A stretch of DNA of 18,400 nt from Deltaproteobacteria bacterium (GCA_030640695.1 DAOWIX010000189.1:1-18400), one strand, 5' to 3'. Shown: positions 1-8,430, counted from the stretch's first letter. The notes: generated from the letters alone by a model not told the origin. A program made the numbers and translations.

Positions 1-17
1 GGTCAAAACTCTCGCCA

Positions 18-89
18 TTAGTACCTTACAGGTTATTTTCGGTTTAAAAAAACAAGAAAATGTTCTGATAAGAGTACTTATTTGCGGGC
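18..89 (+). repeat. Palindromic dispersed repeat, copy A
   Basis: This 72-bp stretch matches 61 of 72 bases, without gaps, to the reverse complement of 13193-13264. Most of the differences fall in the 12-base centre (41-52). The element is an imperfect palindrome: bases 20-24 (AGTAC) can pair with 74-78 (GTACT), 35-40 (ATTTTC) with 56-61 (GAAAAT), and 42-45 with 50-53. A GC-rich hairpin follows at about 84-100 (a GCGGGCC arm, a GAAA loop and a GGCCGC arm, with one bulged G). It lies just beyond the flhG stop codon, in the gap before the next gene outside the window. It could be a REP/MITE-like element or a structured RNA end. No transposase is visible. Confidence 0.75.
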
Positions 90-114
90 CGAAAGGCCGC
101 TTTTAGGTTGCGGA

Positions 115-951
115 TCACGACCCCGCATTCGTTAAACGTTGCCAAAAGTACTGCAAGCCGCCACTTTTCGAACGTAATGGCAAGCGCCGCAAACGGCGGG
201 CGACCTCCACAAAAGAGCGGCTCGCCGGTGATTCCGGTTGATACTCTACCACCGCCTGTTGCCTACAGACCGCCATCGGCACATTTGCATCTTTGGGAAT
301 ATATCCCAAAAATACCAAGGTGATGTCAAGAAATTTTTCCCCAACCCGGCTCAAATGGCTATATACCCGCCGAGCTTCCGACTCCCCGGAAACTTGATTG
401 AGCAGAAGATAGAACTTCTTTTCACCGTAACGGTTGCAAAGTACTTTCATCAGAGCGTATGCATCGGTCATAGAAGTTGGTTCCGGAGTCGCCACCACCA
501 GTGCCGCATCGGCCGCCCTGACAAAACTGGTCACCATATCAGAAATCCCGGCCGCGGCATCAATAAAGAGAAAATCGATCTCCCCTTCGATCCGACTCAT
601 CTGCTCCATCAAGATTCGCTGTTCCCGAGTACCACTATGGGTAACTTCTTGAATTCCAGAAGCGGCCGGAATGATTTTAATCCCCCGGGGACCTTCGACA
701 ATTATCTCATCCAGGTTTTTCTCGCCAGCAAACAGGTGCTGGAGATTATACTCCGGGGCCAATCCCAACATCACATCTAGATTCCCCAAGCCCAGATCAG
801 CATCGAGAACCATCACCCGGTCCCCCATAGCTGCCATGGAACAGGCCAGATTAATAACCGTATTGGTCTTGCCGACCCCACCCTTGCCGCTGGCCACGGC
901 AATCACCTTCACTGAAGAAGTTGGCTTTTGCAATGCCGATGCCTGATCCAT
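115..951 (-). CDS. flhG: Flagellar number regulator FlhG (MinD-like ATPase)
   Basis: FlhG (also FleN/YlxH) is a membrane-associated ParA/MinD-type ATPase that works with FlhF to limit flagellar number and set placement. The 278-residue protein has a deviant Walker A motif, GKGGVGKT, at residues 22-29, and the strand-switch segment with LDADLGLGN near 49-57, as in MinD. The extreme N-terminus reads MDQASALQ, close to the DQAxxLR helix by which FlhG stimulates the FlhF GTPase. The C-terminal arginine-rich segment is compatible with the usual membrane-targeting end, but I see no clear amphipathic helix. The ATG is preceded by GAGG about 8 nt upstream. It is the last gene of the flagellar operon in this window and follows flhF after a 60-bp gap containing a small repeat. 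Identification is strong. Confidence 0.95.
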   Translation of the reverse strand: MDQASALQKPTSSVKVIAVASGKGGVGKTNTVINLACSMAAMGDRVMVLDADLGLGNLDVMLGLAPEYNLQHLFAGEKNLDEIIVEGPRGIKIIPAASGIQEVTHSGTREQRILMEQMSRIEGEIDFLFIDAAAGISDMVTSFVRAADAALVVATPEPTSMTDAYALMKVLCNRYGEKKFYLLLNQVSGESEARRVYSHLSRVGEKFLDITLVFLGYIPKDANVPMAVCRQQAVVEYQPESPASRSFVEVARRLRRLPLRSKSGGLQYFWQRLTNAGS

Positions 952-972
952 AAACTTACCTCAATTTTTTTG

Positions 973-1007
973 ATGCTGAGTGATGAACAAAACTCAGCAC
1001 TCAGCAT
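973..1007. repeat. Short heptamer-type repeat with hairpin potential between flhF and flhG
   Basis: The 60-bp flhF-flhG gap contains two tandem 7-nt units, CTCAGCA, at about 993-1006. An inverted partner ATGCTGAGT lies at 973-981 and can pair with ACTCAGCAT at 999-1007, giving a 9-bp stem. Similar 7-nt or 14-nt periodic sequences occur in the fliL-fliM and flhB-flhA gaps. The flhG Shine-Dalgarno sequence lies outside the repeat. No function can be read from the sequence. Confidence 0.55.
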
Positions 1008-1011
1008 TAAT

Positions 1012-2208
1012 TTACACTATGTCCAGCAATAGATCCGCCAGACGCTCGGCACTGGCGGTTTCGAGATCTTCGGGTACCTGCTGCCCATCAGTAAAAAAAC
1101 TTAAAGGCAGGCGGGCGTAGCTTAATGCATTCAGAATTGAACCATAACACTGGGTTTCATCCAGTTTCGTAAAGAGTAGAGCCCGACAGCCAAAAGCTCG
1201 AAAGTGAACCAGGTTTTCTAAGAGATCCTCTTCCTGAAGAGCTGCCGGCAAAACCATAAAAGTATCACCTGTCACCCCTTTCAAGAGCCGATAGAGAGCG
1301 GCCAAACCATCACGATCTCGCGAACTACGACCCATGGTATCGACCAAAATGCGATCAAAACCGGCAAAGCTATTGAGTGCGGCCAGCAGTTCCCGGCGCT
1401 CTTGGACAATTTCAACCGGCGCTTTAAGGCGCCGCCCATACTCTAAAATCTGCTCGGCGGCCCCTAAACGAAAGGTGTCCACCGAGATCAGGGCGACGCG
1501 TTCACCGCAAGCCTTAAACGTGGCGGCCAATTTTGCCAGAGTCGTTGTCTTGCCCACTCCGGTGGGCCCCACCAGGGCAATTATCCGAGCCATCTCAGTT
1601 CTCGGCAAAACTTCCACCCGCCCCATCAACTGCCGGGCTAGAACCGCCTTGACCAAAGCCATGACAAATTTTTCCGTTTTCCCAATCGGCAACTGGCCAC
1701 CGACCTCCGCATAAGTTTCCGCCACCAGATCATGAGCAATTTCGGAACTTACCTTGCGGCCCAGCAATTGAGTCAACAATTCCGCAAAACAGGGCTCGGG
1801 CCAACCCTCATTGAGACCGCTGCCAACCAACAGACGCCCCATCATTCCCTTTACCAAAGATAGTTCCTGACGCAGCCGATCATATTCCGGTTGAGCGACC
1901 GGGGGCTCATGTAAACTGTCGACGTCACGATCATCATTTGTCGACCTTGAGTCCGCACCAGATTGAGCCTTTTTTATCCCGACATCAGCCCCTCTCCCAG
2001 GGAACCCCTTTCCAGCTAGATCTGGAGTTTTGCTTACGACTTTAAGTGTAGGGTCGTAATCAACCGCCGCCAAAACCTCAACTTGGACGGCCGCTTCAGA
2101 CTCCGGATGTTTGACCGTCTCAAGAATAACCGCATCCTTGCCAAAAGCGAGCTTTACAGCGTTCAGAGCCGCGCTACTGTCCTTGCCATAAAAACGTTTA
2201 ACCCGCAC
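1012..2208 (-). CDS. flhF: Flagellar biosynthesis GTPase FlhF (SRP-type)
   Basis: FlhF is the third SRP-type GTPase, with Ffh and FtsY, and marks where the flagellum is built. From the start chosen here the protein is 398 residues. An N-terminal basic segment (MRVKRFYGKD...) is followed by a variable B region, a helical N domain, and a C-terminal G domain. The G domain has GPTGVGKT at 214-221, DTFRLGAAEQ at 244-253, DTMGRS at 290-295 and TKLDE at 347-351. The third motif is usually DTAGR, so Met replaces Ala. I chose the GTG at 2208 because GGAGG sits 5 nt upstream and the protein then begins at the family-conserved RVKRF. An upstream in-frame TTG at 2232 would add eight residues. The start overlaps the flhA stop by 11 nt, suggesting translational coupling. 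FlhG lies immediately downstream. Confidence 0.95.
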   Translation of the reverse strand: MRVKRFYGKDSSAALNAVKLAFGKDAVILETVKHPESEAAVQVEVLAAVDYDPTLKVVSKTPDLAGKGFPGRGADVGIKKAQSGADSRSTNDDRDVDSLHEPPVAQPEYDRLRQELSLVKGMMGRLLVGSGLNEGWPEPCFAELLTQLLGRKVSSEIAHDLVAETYAEVGGQLPIGKTEKFVMALVKAVLARQLMGRVEVLPRTEMARIIALVGPTGVGKTTTLAKLAATFKACGERVALISVDTFRLGAAEQILEYGRRLKAPVEIVQERRELLAALNSFAGFDRILVDTMGRSSRDRDGLAALYRLLKGVTGDTFMVLPAALQEEDLLENLVHFRAFGCRALLFTKLDETQCYGSILNALSYARLPLSFFTDGQQVPEDLETASAERLADLLLDIV

Positions 2209-4318
2209 TGTCGCCTCCGGGGCTACTGGCAATCCGACCTAAAGCTTGGACCGTCACCTGTGAAGGCACTTCATTGTGTGACAAAACCGCCAAGCCAGGA
2301 ACAAAGCGCTCAAGCAGGCGCCGCAGATGAAAACGAACAATCGGCACGCAGAGCAGTACCGGTTTGGCCGAAACCTGGTCAAACTTTTCGTGAAGATTCC
2401 GAAACTGCTCAACCATCGCATAAACGATACCGGGATCCAGAGTTAAAAAAGCACCATGATCAGTCCTTTGAATCGAGGCGTTAATTTTCTCCTCCAGACC
2501 CGGTTCAAGAGTGACAACATAGAGCCGGTTATTATCAGAAAGATATCCACCGGCAATAGTTCGCGAGAGATCCTGACGAACATATTCGGTCAGAACATCA
2601 ACATCTCGAACTTGAGTACTATAGTCAGCCATAGTTTCAATAATCGTCATAAGATCCCGAATCGAAACCTGTTCCCTGAGCAAATTCTGCAAAACCTTCT
2701 GCAGGGTTCCCCAGGGAACCACCGAAGGCACAATGTCGTCCACCACTTTGGGATAGCGCTGCCCCAGGTTTTCGACCAATTTCTGAACATCTTGACGACT
2801 GAGCAACTCATGCAGAAAAAGTTTAATCTTTTCAACGAGATGGGTCGCCACCACAGTCGATGGATCAACCACCGTGTAGCCGGCCAGTTGGGCCCGCTCG
2901 CGCTGGCGCTCCTCAATCCACAGGGCGGGCAAGCCAAAAGCCGGCTCGGTCGTTGAAATCCCCTTGATTTCCTGACTTTTGCCATCACTACCCATAGCCA
3001 GACAGTAACCCATCAAGATTTCACCCTCAGCCACGACACTCCCTTTGACCTTGAAAGAGTAGCTGTTCGGCTTTAATTGCAGGTTATCACGAATATGGAT
3101 AGAGGACATGACAATGCCCAAATCAATCGCAAATTGACGCCGAATCAATTTGATTCGCTCCAGCAGATCTCCGCCTTGGGCCTCATCAACCAGAGCGATC
3201 AGGGCATAACCAACCTCTAACTCCATGGTATCCATGACCAGCAACTTCTCAACCGCTTCAGGTTCAGCCTTAGTGCTGGCAGCAGCCTTTTCCTGCTCCT
3301 TTTCAACAAGTTCTGCCTTGGCCTGTTTAGCGGCCTCCTGCTGTTTATTCAAAAGAAAAGCAGTGAAACCGATCAACCCCGCCAACGAGAAAAAAGAGAG
3401 CTTCGGCAGACCCGGAATCATGGCAAATACTAAAAGGGCCAGGGCCGACAGACTCAGCACCTTGGGATAGGCCGTAACCTGGCGAACAAGATCACTCCCC
3501 ATACTGCCTTCGGCGGCCGAACGCGAAACCATGATACCGGAAGCCGTCGAGATAATCAGAGCGGGAATCTGACTAACCAGGCCGTCGCCAACCGTCAGCG
3601 TCGTATAGGTAGCTGCGGATTCGGCCATCGTCATCCCCTGCTGCATAACGCCGATCACGAAACCGGCTATGATGTTGATCAGGGTAATAATAATACCAGC
3701 AATCGCATCTCCACTAACAAATTTAGCGGCACCGTCCATAGCCCCGAAGAAATCTGCTTCCCGGCGAATCTCCAAACGTCGTTCACGAGCCTCACTTTCG
3801 CTGATCATACCGGCATTAAGGTCAGCATCGATCGCCATCTGCTTGCCCGGCATGGCATCCAAAGTAAAACGCGCGGTCACCTCAGCGATGCGACCGGAAC
3901 CCTTAGTAATAACCATGAAATTAATAATTACCAGGATCGCGAAGATGATGGTTCCGACGACATAGTTACCACCAACAACAAACTGTCCAAAAGCCTTGAT
4001 TACCTGGCCGGCAGCATCGGTTCCCTGGTCACCGTTGAGAAGAATCAGACGGGTTGAAGCGACATTCAAAGAGAGTCTGAACAGGGTGGTGACCAGCAAC
4101 AGAGCCGGAAATATCGAAAATTCCAAAACCTTGATCAGGTACATCGAGATCAGCAGGATCATAATGGCAACACTGATATTCATCGCCAACAAGGTGTCGA
4201 GGACGACTGTCGGCAGAGGAACAATCATAACCATCAAGATCGCGATCACAGCAAAAGCCATGACCGCATCCTTGTTAGCAATCAGGTTTAATAAAGATAT
4301 TTTTCGCGCTTCAGCCAT
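2198..4318 (-). CDS. flhA: Flagellar export gate protein FlhA
   Basis: FlhA is the nonameric export-gate subunit of the flagellar type III secretion system. It couples the proton motive force to export and binds chaperone-substrate complexes. The 706-residue protein has the expected plan: about eight membrane helices in the first 330 residues, then a soluble cytoplasmic domain. The FHIPEP-family signatures LRLSLNVASTRLILL and RFTLDAMPGKQMAIDADL are present. I chose the ATG at 4318 because the protein then begins about 15 residues before the first membrane helix, as in other FlhA proteins. This ATG has no visible Shine-Dalgarno sequence. An in-frame GTG at 4396, overlapping the flhB stop and about 10 nt after GGAG, would add 26 residues encoded partly by the AGTGGGC repeat. 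The start is therefore uncertain; the identity is not. Confidence 0.96.
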   Translation of the reverse strand: MAEARKISLLNLIANKDAVMAFAVIAILMVMIVPLPTVVLDTLLAMNISVAIMILLISMYLIKVLEFSIFPALLLVTTLFRLSLNVASTRLILLNGDQGTDAAGQVIKAFGQFVVGGNYVVGTIIFAILVIINFMVITKGSGRIAEVTARFTLDAMPGKQMAIDADLNAGMISESEARERRLEIRREADFFGAMDGAAKFVSGDAIAGIIITLINIIAGFVIGVMQQGMTMAESAATYTTLTVGDGLVSQIPALIISTASGIMVSRSAAEGSMGSDLVRQVTAYPKVLSLSALALLVFAMIPGLPKLSFFSLAGLIGFTAFLLNKQQEAAKQAKAELVEKEQEKAAASTKAEPEAVEKLLVMDTMELEVGYALIALVDEAQGGDLLERIKLIRRQFAIDLGIVMSSIHIRDNLQLKPNSYSFKVKGSVVAEGEILMGYCLAMGSDGKSQEIKGISTTEPAFGLPALWIEERQRERAQLAGYTVVDPSTVVATHLVEKIKLFLHELLSRQDVQKLVENLGQRYPKVVDDIVPSVVPWGTLQKVLQNLLREQVSIRDLMTIIETMADYSTQVRDVDVLTEYVRQDLSRTIAGGYLSDNNRLYVVTLEPGLEEKINASIQRTDHGAFLTLDPGIVYAMVEQFRNLHEKFDQVSAKPVLLCVPIVRFHLRRLLERFVPGLAVLSHNEVPSQVTVQALGRIASSPGGDSAG

Positions 4319-4325
4319 GATAGTT

Positions 4326-4350
4326 AGTGGGCAGTGGGCAGTGGGCAGTG
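4326..4350. repeat. AGTGGGC heptamer tandem repeat between flhB and flhA
   Basis: Three perfect copies of the heptamer AGTGGGC plus a partial AGTG fill most of the space directly upstream of the preferred flhA ATG, where a ribosome binding site would be expected. On the minus strand the sequence is an ACTGCCC repeat. It resembles the short tandemly repeated heptamers known from cyanobacterial intergenic regions, but only in form. It remains open in the flhA frame. Confidence 0.85.
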
Positions 4351-4388
4351 ACAAACAGACAACAACCGACTGACAATTTATTTTACGA

Positions 4389-5459
4389 TTACGCACTCGC
4401 TTTAGCTCCGTCTCGCCGGTAGATATAGGCCAGAACCTCGGCGACTGCCTGATAGAGGGTTTCGGGGATCATTTGGTTGAGTTCCACAGTTTTAAAGAGC
4501 AGGCGGGCCAAAGCTTTGTTTTCAACCACCGGAACCCCGTGCTCGCGGGCAACCTTTTTGATCTTTTCGGCCATCAATCCGGCCCCTTTGGCAACTACCA
4601 GCGGCGCCTCTGAACTCTCCTGATCATAAACCAGGGCCACAGCGATATGGGTCGGATTAGTAATTACGACATCAGCTCTGGGCACCTCCTGCATCATGCG
4701 CTGGCGAGCCGCGCTCATCTGCATACTGCGAATCCGCGATTTAACCTGCGGGTCACCCTCCGCCTGTTTCATCTCATCTTTAACCTCCTGTTTGCTCATC
4801 TTCTGATTCTCCATAAAGTCCCAACGCTGATAGATGTAGTCAAAAAGAGCCAGCACTAACATCAACAATCCACAGCGCCAGAGAATCTGAAAAGCAACCT
4901 GGGCGATAAAGGTAAGAATAATGCCCACCGGTTGATTGAGCAAACTGAAGAAACCGGCGAAATTCTGCCGATAGACACTATAAGCGATATAACCAAGCAG
5001 CCCTATTTTGAGGCATGATTTGACTAATTCTACGAGCGGTCTGAGTGACAGGAACTTACTCTTGAAACCGCTGATCGGATTGAGCTTGGAAAGCTTTGGC
5101 TTCAGCGCTTTTGGAGTTATCTTGAAACCCACCTGCATCAAGTTTGCAACCAAACCAACAAAAACCATCAGCAACAGGAAAGGGGCGAGCAAATAAAACA
5201 TCTGCCGAACCGTCAGCAGGAAAAGGTTATAGACTGTCGCCGGATTGATTTCAAGCAACATAGCGTACTGAAAAAAATACCGCATCACTTCGGCTGGCCC
5301 ATCAAAAAAGCGGCCGCCGGCAAAAAAGAAGAAGGCAAGCCCAGCAATCAGGATAAAGGCCGATGAGATCTCCTGACTCTTGGCGACCTGCCCCTCTTCC
5401 CGAGATTTACCAAGTTTTTTTCCGGTCGGTTTTTCAGTTTTGCTCGGATCTTTAGCCAT
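4389..5459 (-). CDS. flhB: Flagellar export switch protein FlhB
   Basis: FlhB sits in the export gate and switches substrate specificity from rod/hook to filament proteins after self-cleavage. The 356-residue protein has a basic N-terminus (SKTEKPTGKKL) and four hydrophobic segments between about residues 31 and 208. A charged linker leads into the cytoplasmic domain, which carries the autocleavage motif NPTH at 268-271 within VVITNPTHIAVAL. All these are canonical. The ATG lies 2 nt after the fliR stop, with a G-rich stretch (GGGGGCGG) overlapping the fliR end as a likely binding site. The neighbours are fliR upstream and flhA downstream, the usual gate-gene order. Confidence 0.97.
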   Translation of the reverse strand: MAKDPSKTEKPTGKKLGKSREEGQVAKSQEISSAFILIAGLAFFFFAGGRFFDGPAEVMRYFFQYAMLLEINPATVYNLFLLTVRQMFYLLAPFLLLMVFVGLVANLMQVGFKITPKALKPKLSKLNPISGFKSKFLSLRPLVELVKSCLKIGLLGYIAYSVYRQNFAGFFSLLNQPVGIILTFIAQVAFQILWRCGLLMLVLALFDYIYQRWDFMENQKMSKQEVKDEMKQAEGDPQVKSRIRSMQMSAARQRMMQEVPRADVVITNPTHIAVALVYDQESSEAPLVVAKGAGLMAEKIKKVAREHGVPVVENKALARLLFKTVELNQMIPETLYQAVAEVLAYIYRRDGAKASA

Positions 5460-5461
5460 TG

Positions 5462-6256
5462 TCAGCCGCCCCCGGAAACACTGAGCAGAAACATAATATC
5501 GTTAAAGAGAAGTCGATAAAGTCCGCCCAACATAGTCACCAAATAAGGAAAGGAAAAACTCATCAACAACATCCCTAAAAGAATTTTTAAGGGCATACCG
5601 ACAATAAAGATATTCATCTGCGGTGCCGTTCTGGCGACAACTCCTAAACTAACATCACTGAGCAACAGGGCCGCCATCAAAGGTGCCGCAATCTTGATAG
5701 CAGTTGAAAAAATGGCTGCCGAATAACGCAGCATCAACTCCAGCAGACCCTCCCCAGGCGTAAATCCTGCCAGTGGGATCAGATTGAAACTTTCGGCCAA
5801 AGCCTTAAAAACCCAACGGTGCGCACCAAAAGCGAGAAAGAGCAACATCGCCAACATATAGTAAAATTGAGCGATCAGCGGCACCTGCAGACTGGTCACC
5901 GGATCGACAACATTAGCCACGGCGAAACTCATCTGAAAACCAATCATCTGACCAGCCGTCTGCACCGCTGCAAAAACCAGACTGGCAAGCAGACCGACGA
6001 GGAGGCCAATAACCATTTCCCGCAACAGAGCCAGGGCGATCTCAACCAACTCCAAGCTAAAAAGCGGAGGCCCCGCAAGTTCTGGAACGACATTAAAAAA
6101 GAGCAACGCCAAAAGCAACGAAAAGGCGGCCTTTAAAGTCCTCGGAACAGCCTTATTACTCAAAACCGGAAAATAGAAGATCAGAGCTGCGATCCGGGTC
6201 AGCAGAAGAAAGAAATGGCCAATATCGGCGACGGTTATTACAGGCAGAAAATTCAT
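5462..6256 (-). CDS. fliR: Flagellar export gate protein FliR
   Basis: FliR is a core subunit of the FliPQR export channel, where one FliR joins five FliP and four FliQ. The 264-residue protein is almost entirely hydrophobic, with about six membrane segments. It has family features such as the region around residues 85-115 (REMVIGLLVGLLASLVF, then GQMIGFQMSFA) and the VDPVTS segment that follows. Length is typical of the family. The ATG has no strong Shine-Dalgarno sequence (CCTTAAAAATTATCG precedes it), and the gene follows fliQ by 18 nt, so coupled translation is likely. It lies between fliQ and flhB, as expected. Confidence 0.95.
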   Translation of the reverse strand: MNFLPVITVADIGHFFLLLTRIAALIFYFPVLSNKAVPRTLKAAFSLLLALLFFNVVPELAGPPLFSLELVEIALALLREMVIGLLVGLLASLVFAAVQTAGQMIGFQMSFAVANVVDPVTSLQVPLIAQFYYMLAMLLFLAFGAHRWVFKALAESFNLIPLAGFTPGEGLLELMLRYSAAIFSTAIKIAAPLMAALLLSDVSLGVVARTAPQMNIFIVGMPLKILLGMLLMSFSFPYLVTMLGGLYRLLFNDIMFLLSVSGGG

Positions 6257-6274
6257 CGATAATTTTTAAGGCCG

Positions 6275-6544
6275 TCAATGGATAACATTAGGAATAGAGA
6301 TCATTATTCGGGTCGTAAAATCAACCATATACTGGAGCATCCAAGGAAAAAAATAGATAACTGCAAGAAAGACGATGACAATCTTCGGAACGAAGGTGAG
6401 AGTCATCTCCTGGATCGAGGTTACAGCCTGAAAAATACTGACTAAAAGACCTACCGCTAACCCGGTACCGAGCATCGGCGCACAGATCAATAAGGTCGTC
6501 TCCATCGCGCTTTTGGCCAGAGCTACAACAAATTCCGGTGTCAT
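6275..6544 (-). CDS. fliQ: Flagellar export gate protein FliQ
   Basis: FliQ is a small subunit of the FliPQR export channel. The 89-residue protein starts with the family-typical MTPEFVVALAKSAMETTLL and has two hydrophobic helices. The loop between them reads FQAVTSIQEMTLTFVPKI, the most conserved stretch of the family. Its length matches the usual 85-90 residues. The start is supported by GAGGA about 7 nt upstream, overlapping the fliP stop region 10 nt away. Gene order fliP-fliQ-fliR confirms the call. Confidence 0.96.
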   Translation of the reverse strand: MTPEFVVALAKSAMETTLLICAPMLGTGLAVGLLVSIFQAVTSIQEMTLTFVPKIVIVFLAVIYFFPWMLQYMVDFTTRIMISIPNVIH

Positions 6545-6554
6545 TTTTTATTCC

Positions 6555-7313
6555 TCAAAAACTTTGCATCAACGAACCAACCATCAAACGCCAACCATCG
6601 GCCATCACAAAAAGGATTAATTTAAATGGCAGCGAAATCATAACCGGGGGCAACATCATCATACCCATCGACAAGAGGACACTGGCAACCACCATATCGA
6701 GCATCAAAAAAGGAATATAGATAAGAAAACCGATCTGGAAAGCGGTTTTCAATTCACTGATAATAAACGATGGTATCAAAACATGGGTCGGGATATCGGC
6801 AAAAGTTCGCGGTCTCTCAACCTTGGCCATTGAGATGAACATCGCCAGATCATCCTCATGGGTCTGTTTAAACATAAACTCCCGCAAAGGGGCAAGAGCC
6901 CGATTGAAAGCCTCCTCTTGACCAATCGTCTGGGCAACATAGGGCTGAAAAGCGTCCTTATTAATGCGGTCAAAAACCGGATACATGATAAAAAATGTAA
7001 GAAAGAGACTCAGTCCCACCAATACCTGATTGGGTGGCATGGTCTGAGTACCGACCGCCTGACGCAGAAAGTGGAAGACAATAACCAGCCGCGTAAATGA
7101 GGTCATCAAAATCAAGATTGACGGAGCTAATGCCAGAACTGTCAGCAGAAGCAACACTTGAATGGCGATTGAGACCTGCCCGGGTTCGTTAGTGGCACCT
7201 ACCCCGATTTGCAGAGTCGGGATTGCAACCTCCTGAGCCGCACCAACAAAAGCCGGGAGCAATAGAAGAAATAATCCTGACATCAGGACGGTCAAAAGAG
7301 CATCACGCCTCAT
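6555..7313 (-). CDS. fliP: Flagellar export gate protein FliP
   Basis: FliP forms the pentameric core of the export channel in the basal-body membrane. The 252-residue protein has a cleavable signal peptide (about residues 1-25, ending near FVGAAQEV) and then membrane segments. The FliP/SctR hallmark stretches are present: LLTVLALAPSILILMTSFTR, HFLRQAVGTQTMPPNQVL, and near the C-terminus MMMLPPVMISLPFKL. The start codon overlaps the fliO stop as ATGA (7310-7313), a clear sign of translational coupling and support for FliO being the upstream gene. The length is close to the Escherichia coli protein. Confidence 0.97.
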   Translation of the reverse strand: MRRDALLTVLMSGLFLLLLPAFVGAAQEVAIPTLQIGVGATNEPGQVSIAIQVLLLLTVLALAPSILILMTSFTRLVIVFHFLRQAVGTQTMPPNQVLVGLSLFLTFFIMYPVFDRINKDAFQPYVAQTIGQEEAFNRALAPLREFMFKQTHEDDLAMFISMAKVERPRTFADIPTHVLIPSFIISELKTAFQIGFLIYIPFLMLDMVVASVLLSMGMMMLPPVMISLPFKLILFVMADGWRLMVGSLMQSF

Positions 7314-8422
7314 CCCCGTCGACTCCTATCGCTGTTTTTGAGGCGATCCTTAATCTGACTAACCACCTCTTGATAGTTCTCCGGCAGTACTTCTGACTTT
7401 CCAGGTGACTTTTCCGGTGATTTTCCTGGCAAACCCACTGCCGGACGCTGATAAGTTGTCTCTACAACATCATTTTCTGAGGCTGGTGACGGCGTCACCA
7501 GCTCCGCTTCCGGTTCTCTCTCCAAAAGGCCTTTCAGATAACCGCCAAACCGTCGACCACTGTGAGAGCCATCCTTAAGCAGGCGCAACTCTTCGACCTT
7601 ACCGGGATCATTGATGGTCGTCAGCACCGTCATCTGTTCTCCGGAAATACCAACCACCATAACTTCATCAAGGAGCTCAAGTAACATCACCTGATGTTTA
7701 CCGGAGACCGTTTCGATCCCTAAAACCTTGACTAGACCGGAACCAGAAAAACCACTGCGGCCCCTACGATAACGTTTCAAAAACAGAGACAACGCCACAA
7801 TAATCAGCGCCAGAAAAATTAGAACAATCAGGCTACGCAGACCCGACATCAGAAGTGATGGAGGTGATTCGGGAGTGCTTTCAACCTCGCTTACGACTTC
7901 ATCATCTCCTCCACCCGAGCTCTCAAGCAACTTTCGAACACGATCCATTTTCCCACTGGTTTTAGTTTCAATTTGGTTCACAGATGCCGATACCGCGGAT
8001 TTATCGGGACGAGCCGGAACTTTCCAAGGCCGATACTCTTTCAGGAGTACGACCTGCAAAACAGATTTTTTACGCTCTAGTGCAAGAAAAGATTTTACCT
8101 TAAGCGCCGGGTCGCGTTTTTCAAGATACCAATGCAACTCCTGCCCCTCTTTTTCCACTCCGAACGCTGTCACCCAGTCATCATCAATACTCTGTTCCTG
8201 AACTTCGGCTTTTAGTCCCTGAGACGGCAAAACCAATACCACCCGCTCTCCCTGATCAGAAAACAAGGCGTTGACCTCAGGTACAGTTTCGTAAGGGATC
8301 GTAAAAAGCATCCTCTTGTCAGCCGCTTTAAACCCCAATTCAGCAGCCCAGACTGGCCCACATCGCAGAACTGTTAAAAAAAACACTGCCAGAAAGATGA
8401 AAAATGAAAGATGTTTGTTCAT
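7310..8422 (-). CDS. fliO: Flagellar biosynthesis protein FliO with extended extracytoplasmic domain
   Basis: FliO is a scaffold for assembly of FliP rings. This 370-residue version is far longer than the about 120-residue enterobacterial form. It has a signal peptide (about 1-26, ending PVWAA), then about 165 extracytoplasmic residues. These comprise a strand-rich part (about 28-130) that may be AMIN-like and a low-complexity acidic/Ser part. One membrane helix follows at about 197-215 (LIVLIFLALIIVALSLFL), then a basic stop-transfer (KRYRRGR) and a FliO-type cytoplasmic domain (about 228-275, including KVLGIETVSGKHQVMLLELL). The C-terminal tail is Pro/Ser/Lys-rich with KSPEKSPGKS. The call rests on the membrane/cytoplasmic part and the fliN-fliO-fliP order. 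AGGA overlapping the fliN stop serves as binding site. The function of the extra domain is unknown. Confidence 0.88.
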   Translation of the reverse strand: MNKHLSFFIFLAVFFLTVLRCGPVWAAELGFKAADKRMLFTIPYETVPEVNALFSDQGERVVLVLPSQGLKAEVQEQSIDDDWVTAFGVEKEGQELHWYLEKRDPALKVKSFLALERKKSVLQVVLLKEYRPWKVPARPDKSAVSASVNQIETKTSGKMDRVRKLLESSGGGDDEVVSEVESTPESPPSLLMSGLRSLIVLIFLALIIVALSLFLKRYRRGRSGFSGSGLVKVLGIETVSGKHQVMLLELLDEVMVVGISGEQMTVLTTINDPGKVEELRLLKDGSHSGRRFGGYLKGLLEREPEAELVTPSPASENDVVETTYQRPAVGLPGKSPEKSPGKSEVLPENYQEVVSQIKDRLKNSDRSRRG

Positions 8423-8430
8423 TAGATTTC

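Noticed and set aside
238..780. Plus-strand open frame of 180 codons opposite flhG
   Set aside because: It lies antisense to a complete, motif-rich flhG and its translation shows no recognisable domain; it is a shadow of the coding bias.
2456..2956. Plus-strand open frame of 166 codons opposite flhA
   Set aside because: It is antisense to the conserved cytoplasmic domain of FlhA, with no family features and no supported binding site.
4326..4350. CRISPR-like array in the flhB-flhA gap
   Set aside because: The repeat units are 7 nt with no spacers, so it is a simple tandem repeat.
8340..8422. Lipoprotein signal in FliO (VLRCGP near residue 21)
   Set aside because: Arg precedes the Cys, which does not fit a lipobox; a normal signal peptide ending at PVWAA is more likely.
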